Shown here: positions 14,168-20,708 of the stretch, in pieces
Numbering within the stretch: position 1 is the first letter of the stretch
Layout of the letters: each line of letters begins with the position of its first letter
DNA from: JAWCLZ01 sp038850275
GTDB lineage: Archaea; Halobacteriota; JAWCLZ01
Assembly (NCBI GenBank): GCA_038850275.1
Contig: JAWCLZ010000020.1
Span: 1-20,708 of the forward strand
Length of the DNA stretch: 20,708 bases
Reading direction: 5' to 3'
The notes under the pieces: generated by a model
Told to the model about the DNA's origin: nothing
Database searches by the model: none
Seen by the model: the letters and a program-made list of their open reading frames with translations, nothing else
Program-made: the position numbers and the translations under genes

Positions 14168-14757
14168 TTTTTACCAACATCAACGCGATCAGCGAATGCG
14201 AGATTCCCAGAAAGCTTTTTTATCACAACTCTAACTGTCTCGCCCTTTTGTGCCCCTGGGATGAAAATAGTTATCCCACCAACTACAGCTATACCATCGC
14301 CTTTTTTTCCAACAGCGCTGACCTGAAGTTCATATTCCTTACCCTCCTCAAGGGTTTGAGCCGTCACTGCTGGCTTCTTAAGTACCCTCCGTTGAACTGG
14401 TCTCCAAGCACCGCATGCATCGCACTTGAGCATGAGAATTCTATCTTGTTTGATTAAATGGGTATCAGGTCTACCGCATTCTTGACAAGTGATGAATTCC
14501 TCAACATATCTATTTATCTGCATCCAAATTGCATCAGCAGTGAACTTCCCTTGGAAAATTGCCCTAGAGCCATCTATCTTACCAGCTGTACCCATTTCCC
14601 GTACTAAAAATTTCATAACGTGTTCAGGGTCTCTATTGAGCACGCTAACGATGTCTTTAAAATTATCCAAAACAGTAGTTCTACCTTCTGAGAATACCCT
14701 AGGAGATGGAATGATAAATCGAGTATCACTTACCTTCACCGGTGGTGCTTTTTTCAT
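14164..14757 (-). CDS. Translation initiation factor aIF2 subunit beta with C-terminal TRAM domain; N-terminus probably extends to about 14781
   Basis: aIF2-beta is part of the aIF2 heterotrimer that brings initiator tRNA to the ribosome. The central domain is well conserved (DNFKDIVSVLNRDPEHVMKFL, IDGSRAIFQGKF). A zinc ribbon follows, with C91-x2-C94 and C112-x2-C115. Residues 135-195 form a TRAM RNA-binding domain (VGKKGDGIAVVGGITIF, then GETVRVVI), a fusion known in some archaea. The first available ATG (14757) leaves out the conserved N-terminal helix. The eight in-frame codons before it encode YESILNRA, the usual aIF2-beta opening, but no ATG, GTG or TTG precedes them before an in-frame stop. 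The start is therefore unresolved: a rare start codon or a one-base error near the GTGTTAACAC palindrome. Confidence 0.92.
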   Translation of the reverse strand: MKKAPPVKVSDTRFIIPSPRVFSEGRTTVLDNFKDIVSVLNRDPEHVMKFLVREMGTAGKIDGSRAIFQGKFTADAIWMQINRYVEEFITCQECGRPDTHLIKQDRILMLKCDACGAWRPVQRRVLKKPAVTAQTLEEGKEYELQVSAVGKKGDGIAVVGGITIFIPGAQKGETVRVVIKKLSGNLAFADRVDVGKK

Positions 14758-14898
14758 TGCTCGATTGAGAATTGATTCATAATTGTTTAGCGTGTTAACA
14801 CTTCCTTTTCCTCATTTTCTATTTTCTATTATTTTCCTTATTTTTTTCTTATTCCAACTATTTAAGGATGCTTCTAGTTTAAGGACAATAATATAATT

Positions 14899-15280
14899 TT
14901 AAAAAAATAACAAATTACTTTTTTGATCCTCAGCTATCCCTAGGAGATAATCAGCCGATATTCTGTACTTCTCCCACTCTTTAACATCATCTTTGATCTT
15001 CTGCCATTTTTCTCTCCTAGCTTTTTCCTTCTTGTCAATTTCCATACGCCACGTTTTTACTATGACTTATGGATATCTTTCGTTCTATCCCAAAATGGAT
15101 TTTGCCGATAGCTAGCTTTGACTTTATTCCAGCGGTCATTTCTCTTGAAGTTTGCCTTTACCTCTTCCCACTTTTTTTCCTTCGAACACCAGTTTTAGCA
15201 AGCATTCTCATCATTTTGATTTCACCAATTGCAATTCTTTTCCCGATGGTAAGCCCGCCTTACGGCTCCAGCTGCAAATA
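14899..15280 (-). pseudogene. Degraded coding fragments rich in Trp and Lys
   Basis: Minus-strand reading gives three coding-like pieces. One begins near 15270 (GLTIGKRIAIGEIKMM, RMLAKTGVRRKK). The next, in another frame, is KKWEEVKANFKRNDRW, VKASYRQNPFWDRTKD, ending at TAG 15060-15062. The third, from ATG 15045 to TAA 14899, reads MEIDKKEKARREKW and on for 48 residues. One added A in the A-run near 15172 joins the first two. The W-x-x-V/I-K pattern in the second and third pieces suggests one ancestral protein. I do not recognise the family. The 48-residue ORF could still be expressed. The flanks 14782-14898 and 15281-15428 show nothing but AT-rich spacer and a 15-bp repeat. Confidence 0.4.
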
Positions 15281-15337
15281 AAATCAATAATGATTTTTTT
15301 GATTGTTTTATGGAAAAATAGAATTTATTTATGTAAT

Positions 15338-15367
15338 TCTTAATTTAATTTATCTTAATTTAATCTA
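15338..15367. repeat. 15-bp tandem repeat, two copies
   Basis: TCTTAATTTAATTTA (15338-15352) is followed by the same sequence with one T-to-C change (15353-15367). It lies in AT-rich spacer downstream of the exonuclease gene. Confidence 0.85.
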
Positions 15368-15428
15368 TTACCCTGTTCTCTAAATAATTCATCAAAGAGG
15401 TTTCAAAAGACCTTGAATTCCTTTTATT

Positions 15429-16043
15429 TCACATTAGTCCATTTGAGATCTTGTTATAGAGTTTCTCAAGCATTGTTAAATCAGCTTCGCACTTCTTAAT
15501 TATCCCTTCCCACTTTCCATTTTTATAGCATTCCCTTATCTGAGATCCCTTAACCTCGCATTGGGGAATTTCAATATTGAACATTCTACAGGCTATTTCC
15601 AAGCTAACCCAAGGGAAAACATCGTTATGGGAGAGAACGAGCATGCAATCGAAGTGATTGGATCTACCCATACCATTTTTATTTGTATTTATAGGAAAAG
15701 ATGGCTTTACCCCGTTGAGGAGTGATCTGATATATAGAAAGGGAACATCAAAGCGGTAGCCATTGAAGGATACAATCAAATCTGGCTGAGATTTATTTAG
15801 GTACTCCCAGAGATCTAATAGAATTTTAGATTCATCATCGCCGTAGAAGAGTTTCGATTTTTTGTTTTTAGGTTTTAATCCAACGAGAATAATTTTCGAA
15901 AAAAGTGGATGAAATTTCCTATTTATGTTCTTATCCATCAGATATTCCAGGACAACTTCATCATCGCTGGTAGGTAGCGGTGTTGTTTCAATATCTAAAA
16001 ATACTATGTTTTCCTCTTCGCTAGCTGATTTAAATTCACCCAT
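15429..16043 (-). CDS. PolB-type 3'-5' exonuclease domain protein (RNase H-like)
   Basis: The 204-residue stand-alone exonuclease carries the three DEDD motifs of family B polymerases: Exo I FLDIETTP (15-22; Asp17 and Glu19), Exo II LIVSFNGYRFDVPFL (89-103; Asn94, Asp99) and Exo III near KKCEADLTMLEKLY (183-196; Asp188). There is no polymerase domain. This is the 'predicted exonuclease related to PolB exonuclease' family (PF10108-like), thought to act in nucleic-acid processing or repair. The ATG directly abuts the stop of the C2H2 zinc-finger microprotein gene, so the two are one transcription and probably one functional unit. Confidence 0.85.
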   Translation of the reverse strand: MGEFKSASEEENIVFLDIETTPLPTSDDEVVLEYLMDKNINRKFHPLFSKIILVGLKPKNKKSKLFYGDDESKILLDLWEYLNKSQPDLIVSFNGYRFDVPFLYIRSLLNGVKPSFPINTNKNGMGRSNHFDCMLVLSHNDVFPWVSLEIACRMFNIEIPQCEVKGSQIRECYKNGKWEGIIKKCEADLTMLEKLYNKISNGLM

Positions 16044-16208
16044 CTAAATTTCACTCGATATCATTCTAATTGCATTTCTATCTATTAATTCATAGTGTCT
16101 TTTCTGAGTTGTGACTCTCAGACGATGAGCTTGATAGCTATGCTCATCGTATTTTTCATATGAGGCAAATATCCTTCCACATACAACGCACTTAATCCTT
16201 TTCCGCAT
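16044..16208 (-). CDS. C2H2 zinc-finger microprotein
   Basis: This is a 54-residue basic protein, MRKRIKCVVCGRIFASYEKY onward, with one C2H2 finger: C-x2-C (residues 7 and 10), twelve residues, then H-x4-H. The start is fixed by the near-perfect ribosome site GGAGGTG four bases before ATG 16208. A longer in-frame ATG at 16268 has no such site and would add an unlikely N-terminus. Such single-finger archaeal microproteins are usually nucleic-acid-binding. Its gene abuts the exonuclease gene without a spacer, so it may guide or regulate that enzyme. Confidence 0.75.
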   Translation of the reverse strand: MRKRIKCVVCGRIFASYEKYDEHSYQAHRLRVTTQKRHYELIDRNAIRMISSEI

Positions 16209-16489
16209 CTCGCACCTCCATTTGGATAGAAGTTGCAAGTGGCCCAGAAACAACGTAGGGCATTGCAAAACCTTCCACCAAACTCTTCTAATTCTAGTTT
16301 CAAAATAGCATCACTTGCATAAATGGCTTAAGTAAGAGCGTGGTGAAAGTATTCTTTTTGTGATTACTTACGGTGAATTTATTCAAGTTTTAATCCCCTT
16401 ATTTTCAATGAGCTTTTGTGCGCAGAATTTGAAAAATGTCATCTTAACTTTCAATACAAGCTAAGAATTATAAAAATTACACAAACAAC

Positions 16490-17039
16490 TCAAAGATATC
16501 CCAGTCTTGTATATCCAACATTAAGATGCGGCTTGAATTCACTCCAATTAATTTCATCTCTTAGATACATTTGCAAGTATTTATTCTGAACGCTTACAGC
16601 CATTGTATCTGTGCCCCAAGAATATTCTGGATAGTAGAATGACATCGTTTTTGAAGTAACTTGTACTCCTATAATATCTACATCTCGATAATTATATCCC
16701 AACCAATAGAAAGCATCGAACATGGCATCAATTGCTTCTTCTTTGGTTGCTTCCCTAACTATTAAAAATGCATATGCATAAGTCTGCCAATTTGAAAACC
16801 TCCCGATATCCTTCTACAACAAATTTTGATGGAACCCCAGTTTTATTCAAATATTCTCGGAGTATTTCTTCCTTAGAAGGAGATATATATGTGGTCGGAG
16901 TTTGTTTTGGGAGAATAGGTGTAGGGGTAAGCAAAGGTGTTGGAGTGACCAGTGTTTTTGGAGTTTCCTTAATGCATCCCGACACAAAGACTACCATGAA
17001 TAAGAGGATAACTAGAATTTTGCAATATCTAGCTTTCAA
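16490..17039 (-). pseudogene. Lipoprotein gene interrupted by one frameshift
   Basis: From TTG 17039 (GAGG site upstream) the first frame gives a lipoprotein signal with lipobox FVSGC, a Thr/Pro linker (TPTPLLTPTPILPKQTP) and KEEILREYLNKTGVPSKF, then runs out of frame near 16800. The continuation is open in another frame: FSNWQTYAYAFLIVREATKE joins EEAIDAMFDAFYWLGYNYRD and runs to the stop at 16490. Joined, the two make about 180 residues of a surface-anchored protein with a C-terminal domain I do not recognise. The lesion lies between a TAG in the second frame near 16815 and about 16795, beside short base runs. It may be true decay or a sequence error. It follows the toroid gene by 39 nt on the same strand. 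Confidence 0.7.
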
Positions 17040-17078
17040 TTTCTTTCCTCTTATTGTGGTTCTTTTTCTTACTAAATT

Positions 17079-17951
17079 TTATTCTTTTTTTAAATCCAAG
17101 CTTTTCTGAATCGCTTCAATTGAGGAAAGTGCTTGATAGGTTGATTCAAAGTCTGAGATACCAATGAAGATAGACCTCCTGAATCCTCCATTTCCATTTT
17201 GAAATTTCTTTATGAGCTCCAGGGTTTTTAAAGGGTAACTACATTTGGAGTTGAGGAGCTCCAACGATTTAACCCCATAATAGATATCCTCTAAAACTTT
17301 ATAGGGCGAGGATAGTTCTGGAGCTGCTGCAAATCCTCCATCCGGCATTTCGCAGCGTTTAATCCAGTTCAAAGACTTATGCAGCGTTGCTACATCGTAA
17401 TTCAAAATCTTCAATATCTTAAGCGCGTAGTACGTTGAAGCAATTCTAGAGTACTTCCTACTTCCAAAGCTCCCATCGCTGTTCTGCAGTTTAAAAATCT
17501 CTTGAGCAGTGCAAGTTGAAGTTGAGAGCAGATTAAGCATATTAAGCAGCTCAATGGATAAACAGAGATTTTCAATTTCAGAAACCACCTCGATGTATAC
17601 CTCTGAATTACCAGGCTTTTGGACAACAACCTTGTATATGAAATTATCTAGAGGCTTCAATGGTTTAGCTTCCAATCGACTTAGAGTTGCGATCACATAA
17701 TAAGCAACTTTAATTGAATCAAACCCTCCATCTTGATGCTGAAGAGATTGAAGAAAAAGAATAGTTCTATCTACGTTTTTAAGTGGAGCATTTAGCATTT
17801 TAAGTATTTCCACCGCATAATAGGTATCTTGAGCAGAAGACTCAGCACCCCGAGCGAAAGTATAACCTCCATCTATATTTTGTCTTTCATGGATATATCG
17901 AACAACGTCATCTGCGTGAATCGCATTTCTCCAATTAAGCAAAGGCGGCAA
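17079..17951 (-). CDS. Alpha/alpha-toroid protein with prenyltransferase/squalene-cyclase-type repeats
   Basis: In this 290-residue protein the motif Q-x-x-D/N-G-G/S-Y/F recurs at 24-31, 71-77, 156-162, 202-207 and 251-257. Each is followed by a helix pair with DTYYAVEIL, STYYALKIL or DIYYGVKSL. These are the QW/PFTB-type repeats of protein prenyltransferase beta subunits and squalene-hopene cyclases, which build an alpha-alpha barrel. The Asp-x-Cys...His zinc site of protein prenyltransferases and the DxDD acid of cyclases are not evident, so catalysis cannot be assumed. There is no signal peptide. The TTG start is supported by a GGAGGTG site 7 nt upstream. The downstream lipoprotein gene suggests a shared, perhaps cell-surface or lipid-related, role. 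Confidence 0.8.
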   Translation of the reverse strand: MPPLLNWRNAIHADDVVRYIHERQNIDGGYTFARGAESSAQDTYYAVEILKMLNAPLKNVDRTILFLQSLQHQDGGFDSIKVAYYVIATLSRLEAKPLKPLDNFIYKVVVQKPGNSEVYIEVVSEIENLCLSIELLNMLNLLSTSTCTAQEIFKLQNSDGSFGSRKYSRIASTYYALKILKILNYDVATLHKSLNWIKRCEMPDGGFAAAPELSSPYKVLEDIYYGVKSLELLNSKCSYPLKTLELIKKFQNGNGGFRRSIFIGISDFESTYQALSSIEAIQKSLDLKKE

Positions 17952-17958
17952 ATGATAC

Positions 17959-17965
17959 CACCTCC
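17959..17965 (-). promoter_or_regulatory. Strong ribosome-binding site that fixes a TTG start
   Basis: GGAGGTG on the minus strand, 7 nt before TTG 17951, matches the archaeal anti-Shine-Dalgarno sequence and selects that TTG as the start of the toroid protein. Confidence 0.7.
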
Positions 17966-18119
17966 GCAGTTGTATATATTAGAAGCCATCAGCCTAATGG
18001 CAGTTAAAGCGGGCCTCATCGCCTTTTGCTTACCATTACCTTTTGCATATATTCAGCGAGATACTTAAAACTTTTATCATAGACTGGAACTTAAATTTAA
18101 ACTTGGACTTGGACTTAAA

Positions 18120-19006
18120 CTTGGACTATCTCTTATGGCGGTGTATGCTCTCTTCATTGACCTGCCTTATTGTTACACTCTATCATCAAGAGCTTCGGAA
18201 ATGCTTTAAAAATCTCTGATTTTCAATAGCTTTGCGCAATTGAAGGTGTTAGGGCTTACTTGAACTTCAAGCTTCACCATTCACATCCATTTTGATACGA
18301 ATTTGACCAAGCAAATATAGTTATTCGGCCAGCGATCTAACGAGTATATCCAGTTACCGGAAGAATGGAGCTTACGCGAATAAGAGCGTCTTTGCCCTGA
18401 TTATTCTCTCACCAATCTCAGGCATCGCTGAAGGAACGGTTAAGATCCTTATTCTTTCGATAGGCATGATGATCTTAAGCGCCTTTGGGATTGAAATAAC
18501 ACCTCTGCTAACTATGGCGATAGGCTATGCTGAAAGAATTGACTGGAAGAGTACGAGGATCAGAACCCTCCCTAACAACATAGTTATAGTGCCCAATTCA
18601 AAAGCTTGCCTAGAGCATAGTTACCAATTTCTTCTACCGGAGAAGCGCATGGCCCTGCTGATTATTGAGGTGAGCTACGACTGCGAAAGAAAGTGGAGCA
18701 AATGCTCGTTGATGTTGCAACGAAGCAATTGGGGAAATCAATGATCTATTGAAAAAGCCAACGCCATTTGTGCACTTCATCCTAGGTTTTATGGACTACT
18801 CATTGCGCTTCACCTTGATCTGCTAGGCGGGGGAATTTGTAGATCAATAGGATCAATATTATGTGCAGCACGAACTGCGCAAGAGGATATACAACAAATT
18901 CAAGCAAGAGGGCATCGAGATTCCATTCCCAATCAGAACATTAGAGGTGAAAAAAAGACTCCAACAAATGCGTAGCATTGAAGCATTTAATCTAGAACTC
19001 AGCTGA
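18120..19006 (+). pseudogene. MscS-family mechanosensitive channel, heavily decayed
   Basis: Pieces in several frames follow the order of an archaeal MscS channel: a first membrane stretch with LMAVYALFIDLP (18132 on), then KSVFALIILSPISG, VKILILSIGMMILSAFG and ITPLLTMA (to about 18514). After these the pore-lining Gly/Ala helix is missing. The beta domain follows as RIDWKSTRIRTLPNNIVIVPNSK, a region almost diagnostic for MscS. Then come LPEKRMALLI and VSYD, and, after more shifts, GEINDLLKKPTPFVHF, MDYSLRFTL and ELRKRIYNKFKQEGIEIPFP. There are several frameshifts, an internal deletion and in-frame stops (for example in FVDQ-stop). It would have been a pressure-release membrane channel. It is clearly dead, with the original gene nearly full length. 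Confidence 0.8.
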
Positions 19007-19230
19007 GGCGCGATCGATTATTTCAATGTTCCATCGAGTATGAGATTTGCTCTTATTTCTAATATATTTCTCGAGTTCGATTATGAAAAACACGCTGCTA
19101 GATACAGCGATAATCTCCATCCAAGCTTTAATCGAAATTGATGCTGTTGAAAACCAACTATTCATAATCAGAGTATGGTTTGAATGCAATTAAAAGAGCA
19201 CTTGAAATGGTGAATTAAAACCAACGCACT
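18992..19230 (-). pseudogene. Probable C-terminal fragment of a P-type cation ATPase
   Basis: The minus-strand reading SISIKAWMEIIAVSSSVFFI followed by IELEKYIRNK resembles the last membrane helix and basic tail of calcium-type P-type ATPases (pattern P-L/S-x-x-W ... SSSV-x-F-x-x-E-x-x-KYIR). The upstream sequence breaks into stops near 19200, and no ATPase core is present. The similarity rests on one helix, so a different membrane protein is possible. Its end overlaps the end of the MscS pseudogene, tail to tail. Confidence 0.4.
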
Positions 19231-19292
19231 AATTTTCTACACAGAACCATTAATAACTCTAGAGTTTAGCAATCAAGTTTTTAATCCTACAA

Positions 19293-19457
19293 CTATGGCC
19301 CTCTTATGTTGTTGATGAACGGCTTATTCAAGTTCTGAGATTTCAATATTTCAAGTTCAAAGCGAGTATGCTTAGCTTCAATTCTTTCATTGGCTTGCTT
19401 TATGAAACCCTCTTTCCCTTTGATTTCCAACAATAATGCCCCTTGATTAAAAACCAC
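19293..19457 (-). CDS. Small ORF of 54 residues, possibly a remnant
   Basis: From GTG 19457 to TAG 19293-19295 the ORF reads MVFNQGALLLEIKGKEGF and on, a charged, helix-prone sequence with EIKGKEGFIKQANERIEA. Composition looks protein-like, unlike the flanking sequence. There is no clear ribosome site, and a TATA-like stretch lies only about 15 nt upstream. I do not recognise a family. Given the decayed surroundings it may be the last piece of a longer gene. Confidence 0.3.
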   Translation of the reverse strand: MVFNQGALLLEIKGKEGFIKQANERIEAKHTRFELEILKSQNLNKPFINNIRGP

Positions 19458-19613
19458 TTTTTACTATATAAAAATTATTTTAATTATCATTATGATGATA
19501 AAAAAATAATTTTATTTTTGGGCTCCTATCATTCAATAGAGATTCTTTTTAACCTAATCTCTAGAGGGATATCCCCATTTTAGAGAAGATTCCTAGATTT
19601 GGAAGGTGCTCAG

Positions 19614-20010
19614 CTACAACTCTTTCCAAAAGTCACAATACCCCCAACATTCAAGCTTCAAATCTTTCTCAGTGTGCGAAGATATATAATAGAATTTTAT
19701 AGCTCTTTCATCCCAATCCTTTCTAATTCCGCCGATAAGCCTTGAGCTTTAGATCTGTATTTTTGACCTCAAGATTTTAATTGCATCTAATAACCCGCTT
19801 TCAATTTCCTCCCTCTTTACTTTGGCATAAAATTCTATTGATAGGTAATGTGATTATAATAATTTCGTATCTAATTTTGCTTATACATCGATCTAGGAAA
19901 CGCCTGCGCTCGCTAGTTTATTTACTAATATCTGAAGAAACCAACTCCAATAAATCCCCAGCCAATGATCGTTGCTATCGCTAGTGGGCTTTTTACAATA
20001 CTTAAAGCTC
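19614..20010 (-). pseudogene. Decayed ORF fragments of unknown origin
   Basis: Successive minus-strand pieces look coding but are split by stops and shifts. ALSIVKSPLAIATIIGWGFI (a membrane helix) ends at TAG 19925-19927. REEIESGLLDAIKILRSK ends at TAA near 19748. SRLIGGIRKDWDERAIKFYY and LKLECWGYCDFWKEL end at TAG 19614. They could come from one membrane protein or several. No family is recognisable. Together with the flanking fragments they show that this stretch once carried genes. Confidence 0.35.
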
Positions 20011-20012
20011 TA

Positions 20013-20120
20013 TTAAGAACCTGCTATATCAGTGGGTGTTGTTGCGGGTGTTGGAGTAGCTGAAGTGGTAGGAGGACCAGCGCATCCGCTGACACATAGT
20101 GCGATAGCGATTAATAGCAT
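20013..20120 (-). pseudogene. Truncated lipoprotein: signal peptide and Thr/Pro linker only
   Basis: ATG 20120 opens MLLIAIALCVSGC, a signal peptide with lipobox VSGC, then a PTTSATPTPATTPT linker, and stops at TAA 20013-20015 after 35 residues. The plan matches the lipoprotein at 16755-17039 (signal, SGC, TP-rich linker), but here the functional domain is gone. Sequence beyond the stop shows a possible membrane segment in another frame. A genuinely tiny lipoprotein is possible but less likely. Confidence 0.5.
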
Positions 20121-20278
20121 CGCATATAAAATTTAGACTCACATTTACCCCTTGGACTTTCTACAATTTGGATCTCATACTTCATCTATGCTCTAGCTCC
20201 TTTGCCTTTTACTTTCAATTGCAGTTTTCTCTAAAGACTAGTATAAAATTCGAATCCTAGAATGGGACAAAAACACAA

Positions 20279-20286
20279 GTTATATG
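20279..20286 (+). promoter_or_regulatory. TATA-like box of hdrA
   Basis: The sequence gttatatg lies 25-32 nt upstream of the HdrA ATG at 20311. No ribosome site precedes that ATG, so the transcript is probably leaderless or nearly so. Confidence 0.5.
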
Positions 20287-20310
20287 TGATCTTTTTTTAA
20301 ATTTGAATAT

Positions 20311-20708
20311 ATGCGAATTGGAGTCTACGTATGTCACTGCGGTCTCAATATCGCTGGCACAGTGGACGTGGTGGATGTTAAAAACTATGCTTCTACTTTA
20401 GATAGCGTTGCAGTGGCAAAGGATTTGCGCTATGCCTGCTCTGACCAAGGTCAAGAGGAGATTAAAAGAGATATCAAGGAGCAAAAACTCGACCGCGTAG
20501 TAGTGGCAGCTTGCTCGCCTAGGCTGCATGAAAAAACCTTTCGAAGAGCAGTGGAAAGCGCGGGCTTGAATGAATTTCTACTTGAAATAGCCAATATAAG
20601 AGAGCAATGCTCTTGGGTGCATCTGGGTAAAAGATCTCGAGCTACTCAGAAATCAAAAGACTTGGTTAGAGCAGCTGTGGCAAAAGCACGTTTACTGAAA
20701 CCTCTGCA
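20311..20708 (+). CDS. hdrA: HdrA-type heterodisulfide reductase iron-sulfur flavoprotein subunit, N-terminal part
   Basis: Translation from ATG 20311 gives RIGVYVCHCGLNIAGTVDV, then RYACSDQGQEEIKRDI, VVVAACSPRLHEKTFRRAVE, EIANIREQCSWVH and LVRAAVAKARLL, all hallmark segments of the HdrA N-terminal domain, with its CxC and CSP cysteines that bind iron-sulfur clusters. The FAD-binding GGG-x-AG region would begin just beyond the window. HdrA is the electron-bifurcating flavin subunit of heterodisulfide reductase complexes in methanogens and related anaerobes. Homologues also serve organisms without methanogenesis, so it does not by itself prove methane metabolism. The gene is intact up to the window edge and follows the decayed region directly. 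Confidence 0.95.
   Translation, partial: MRIGVYVCHCGLNIAGTVDVVDVKNYASTLDSVAVAKDLRYACSDQGQEEIKRDIKEQKLDRVVVAACSPRLHEKTFRRAVESAGLNEFLLEIANIREQCSWVHLGKRSRATQKSKDLVRAAVAKARLLKPL

Noticed and set aside
15069..15281. 70-codon hydrophobic plus-strand ORF
   Set aside because: It is opposite the Lys/Trp-rich broken gene. Antisense Lys codons read as Phe and Leu, so its hydrophobicity is an artefact.
16118..16303. 61-codon minus-strand ORF overlapping the C2H2 microprotein
   Set aside because: The strong GGAGGTG site and the zinc-finger pattern support the other frame.
17829..18068. 79-codon plus-strand ORF opposite the start of the toroid gene
   Set aside because: It covers the strong ribosome site and first 120 bp of a well-supported gene. 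Its tail, MAVKAGLIAFCLPLPFAYI, could be a remnant but is too short to call.
19781..19984. 67-codon plus-strand hydrophobic ORF
   Set aside because: It is opposite minus-strand fragments that look more protein-like, and no ribosome site precedes it.

Overview
The window is archaeal. The evidence is a canonical archaeal Sm-like protein, aIF2-beta with a zinc ribbon and a C-terminal TRAM domain, a GAN/RecJ-type DHH nuclease, a tRNA intron with a bulge-helix-bulge signature, TATA boxes about 25-35 nt upstream of starts, and GGAGGTG-type ribosome sites. HdrA at the right edge and a dihydropteroate-synthase-related protein with a DUF4346-like tail fit an anaerobe that uses methanopterin-type pterins and heterodisulfide-reductase-type electron transfer. 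I cannot name the lineage. TTG starts and AT-rich intergenic DNA are frequent.

Layout. (1) 1-1780: the start of a probable ribbon-helix-helix regulator with a perfect 26-bp palindrome in its promoter, a membrane glycosyltransferase, a zinc-motif protein and an overlapping one-helix microprotein. (2) 1946-2200: divergent tRNA-Thr(CGU) and tRNA-Arg(CCU), the latter with a 14-nt intron inside the anticodon stem. (3) 2260-5345: Tat-exported nitroreductase, LSm, an HhH-GPD/Fe-S protein and a DHH nuclease. Three short perfect tandem duplications here sit on three successive stop codons. (4) 5454-10968: a complete biotin-dependent acyl-CoA carboxylase locus read leftward (carboxyltransferase, small OadG-like protein, BCCP, biotin carboxylase, BirA). 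The biotin carboxylase carries a second, degenerate biotin-ligase domain at its C-terminus. (5) 11087-14781: PHP phosphoesterase, DHPS-related protein, orphan DNA methyltransferase and aIF2-beta. (6) 14899-17951: gene remnants, a C2H2 microprotein paired with a PolB-type 3'-5' exonuclease, a frameshifted lipoprotein and an alpha/alpha-toroid prenyltransferase-like protein. (7) 17966-20310: about 2.3 kb of decayed DNA with a recognisable MscS channel pseudogene, a probable P-type ATPase tail, a lipoprotein reduced to its signal peptide and linker, and other fragments. (8) 20311-end: the N-terminal part of HdrA.

How the parts work together. The carboxylase locus is the clearest module: BirA would biotinylate the BCCP lysine, the biotin carboxylase would carboxylate the biotin, and the carboxyltransferase would pass CO2 to an acyl-CoA. 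The ligase-like domain fused to the carboxylase and the small protein with a BCCP-like N-terminus and a doubled W-x-LAGR motif are the least ordinary parts. The other strong signals are the stop-codon duplications, one of which separated two overlapping genes and copied a ribosome site and start codon, and an aIF2-beta whose conserved N-terminal helix is encoded but has no canonical start codon.
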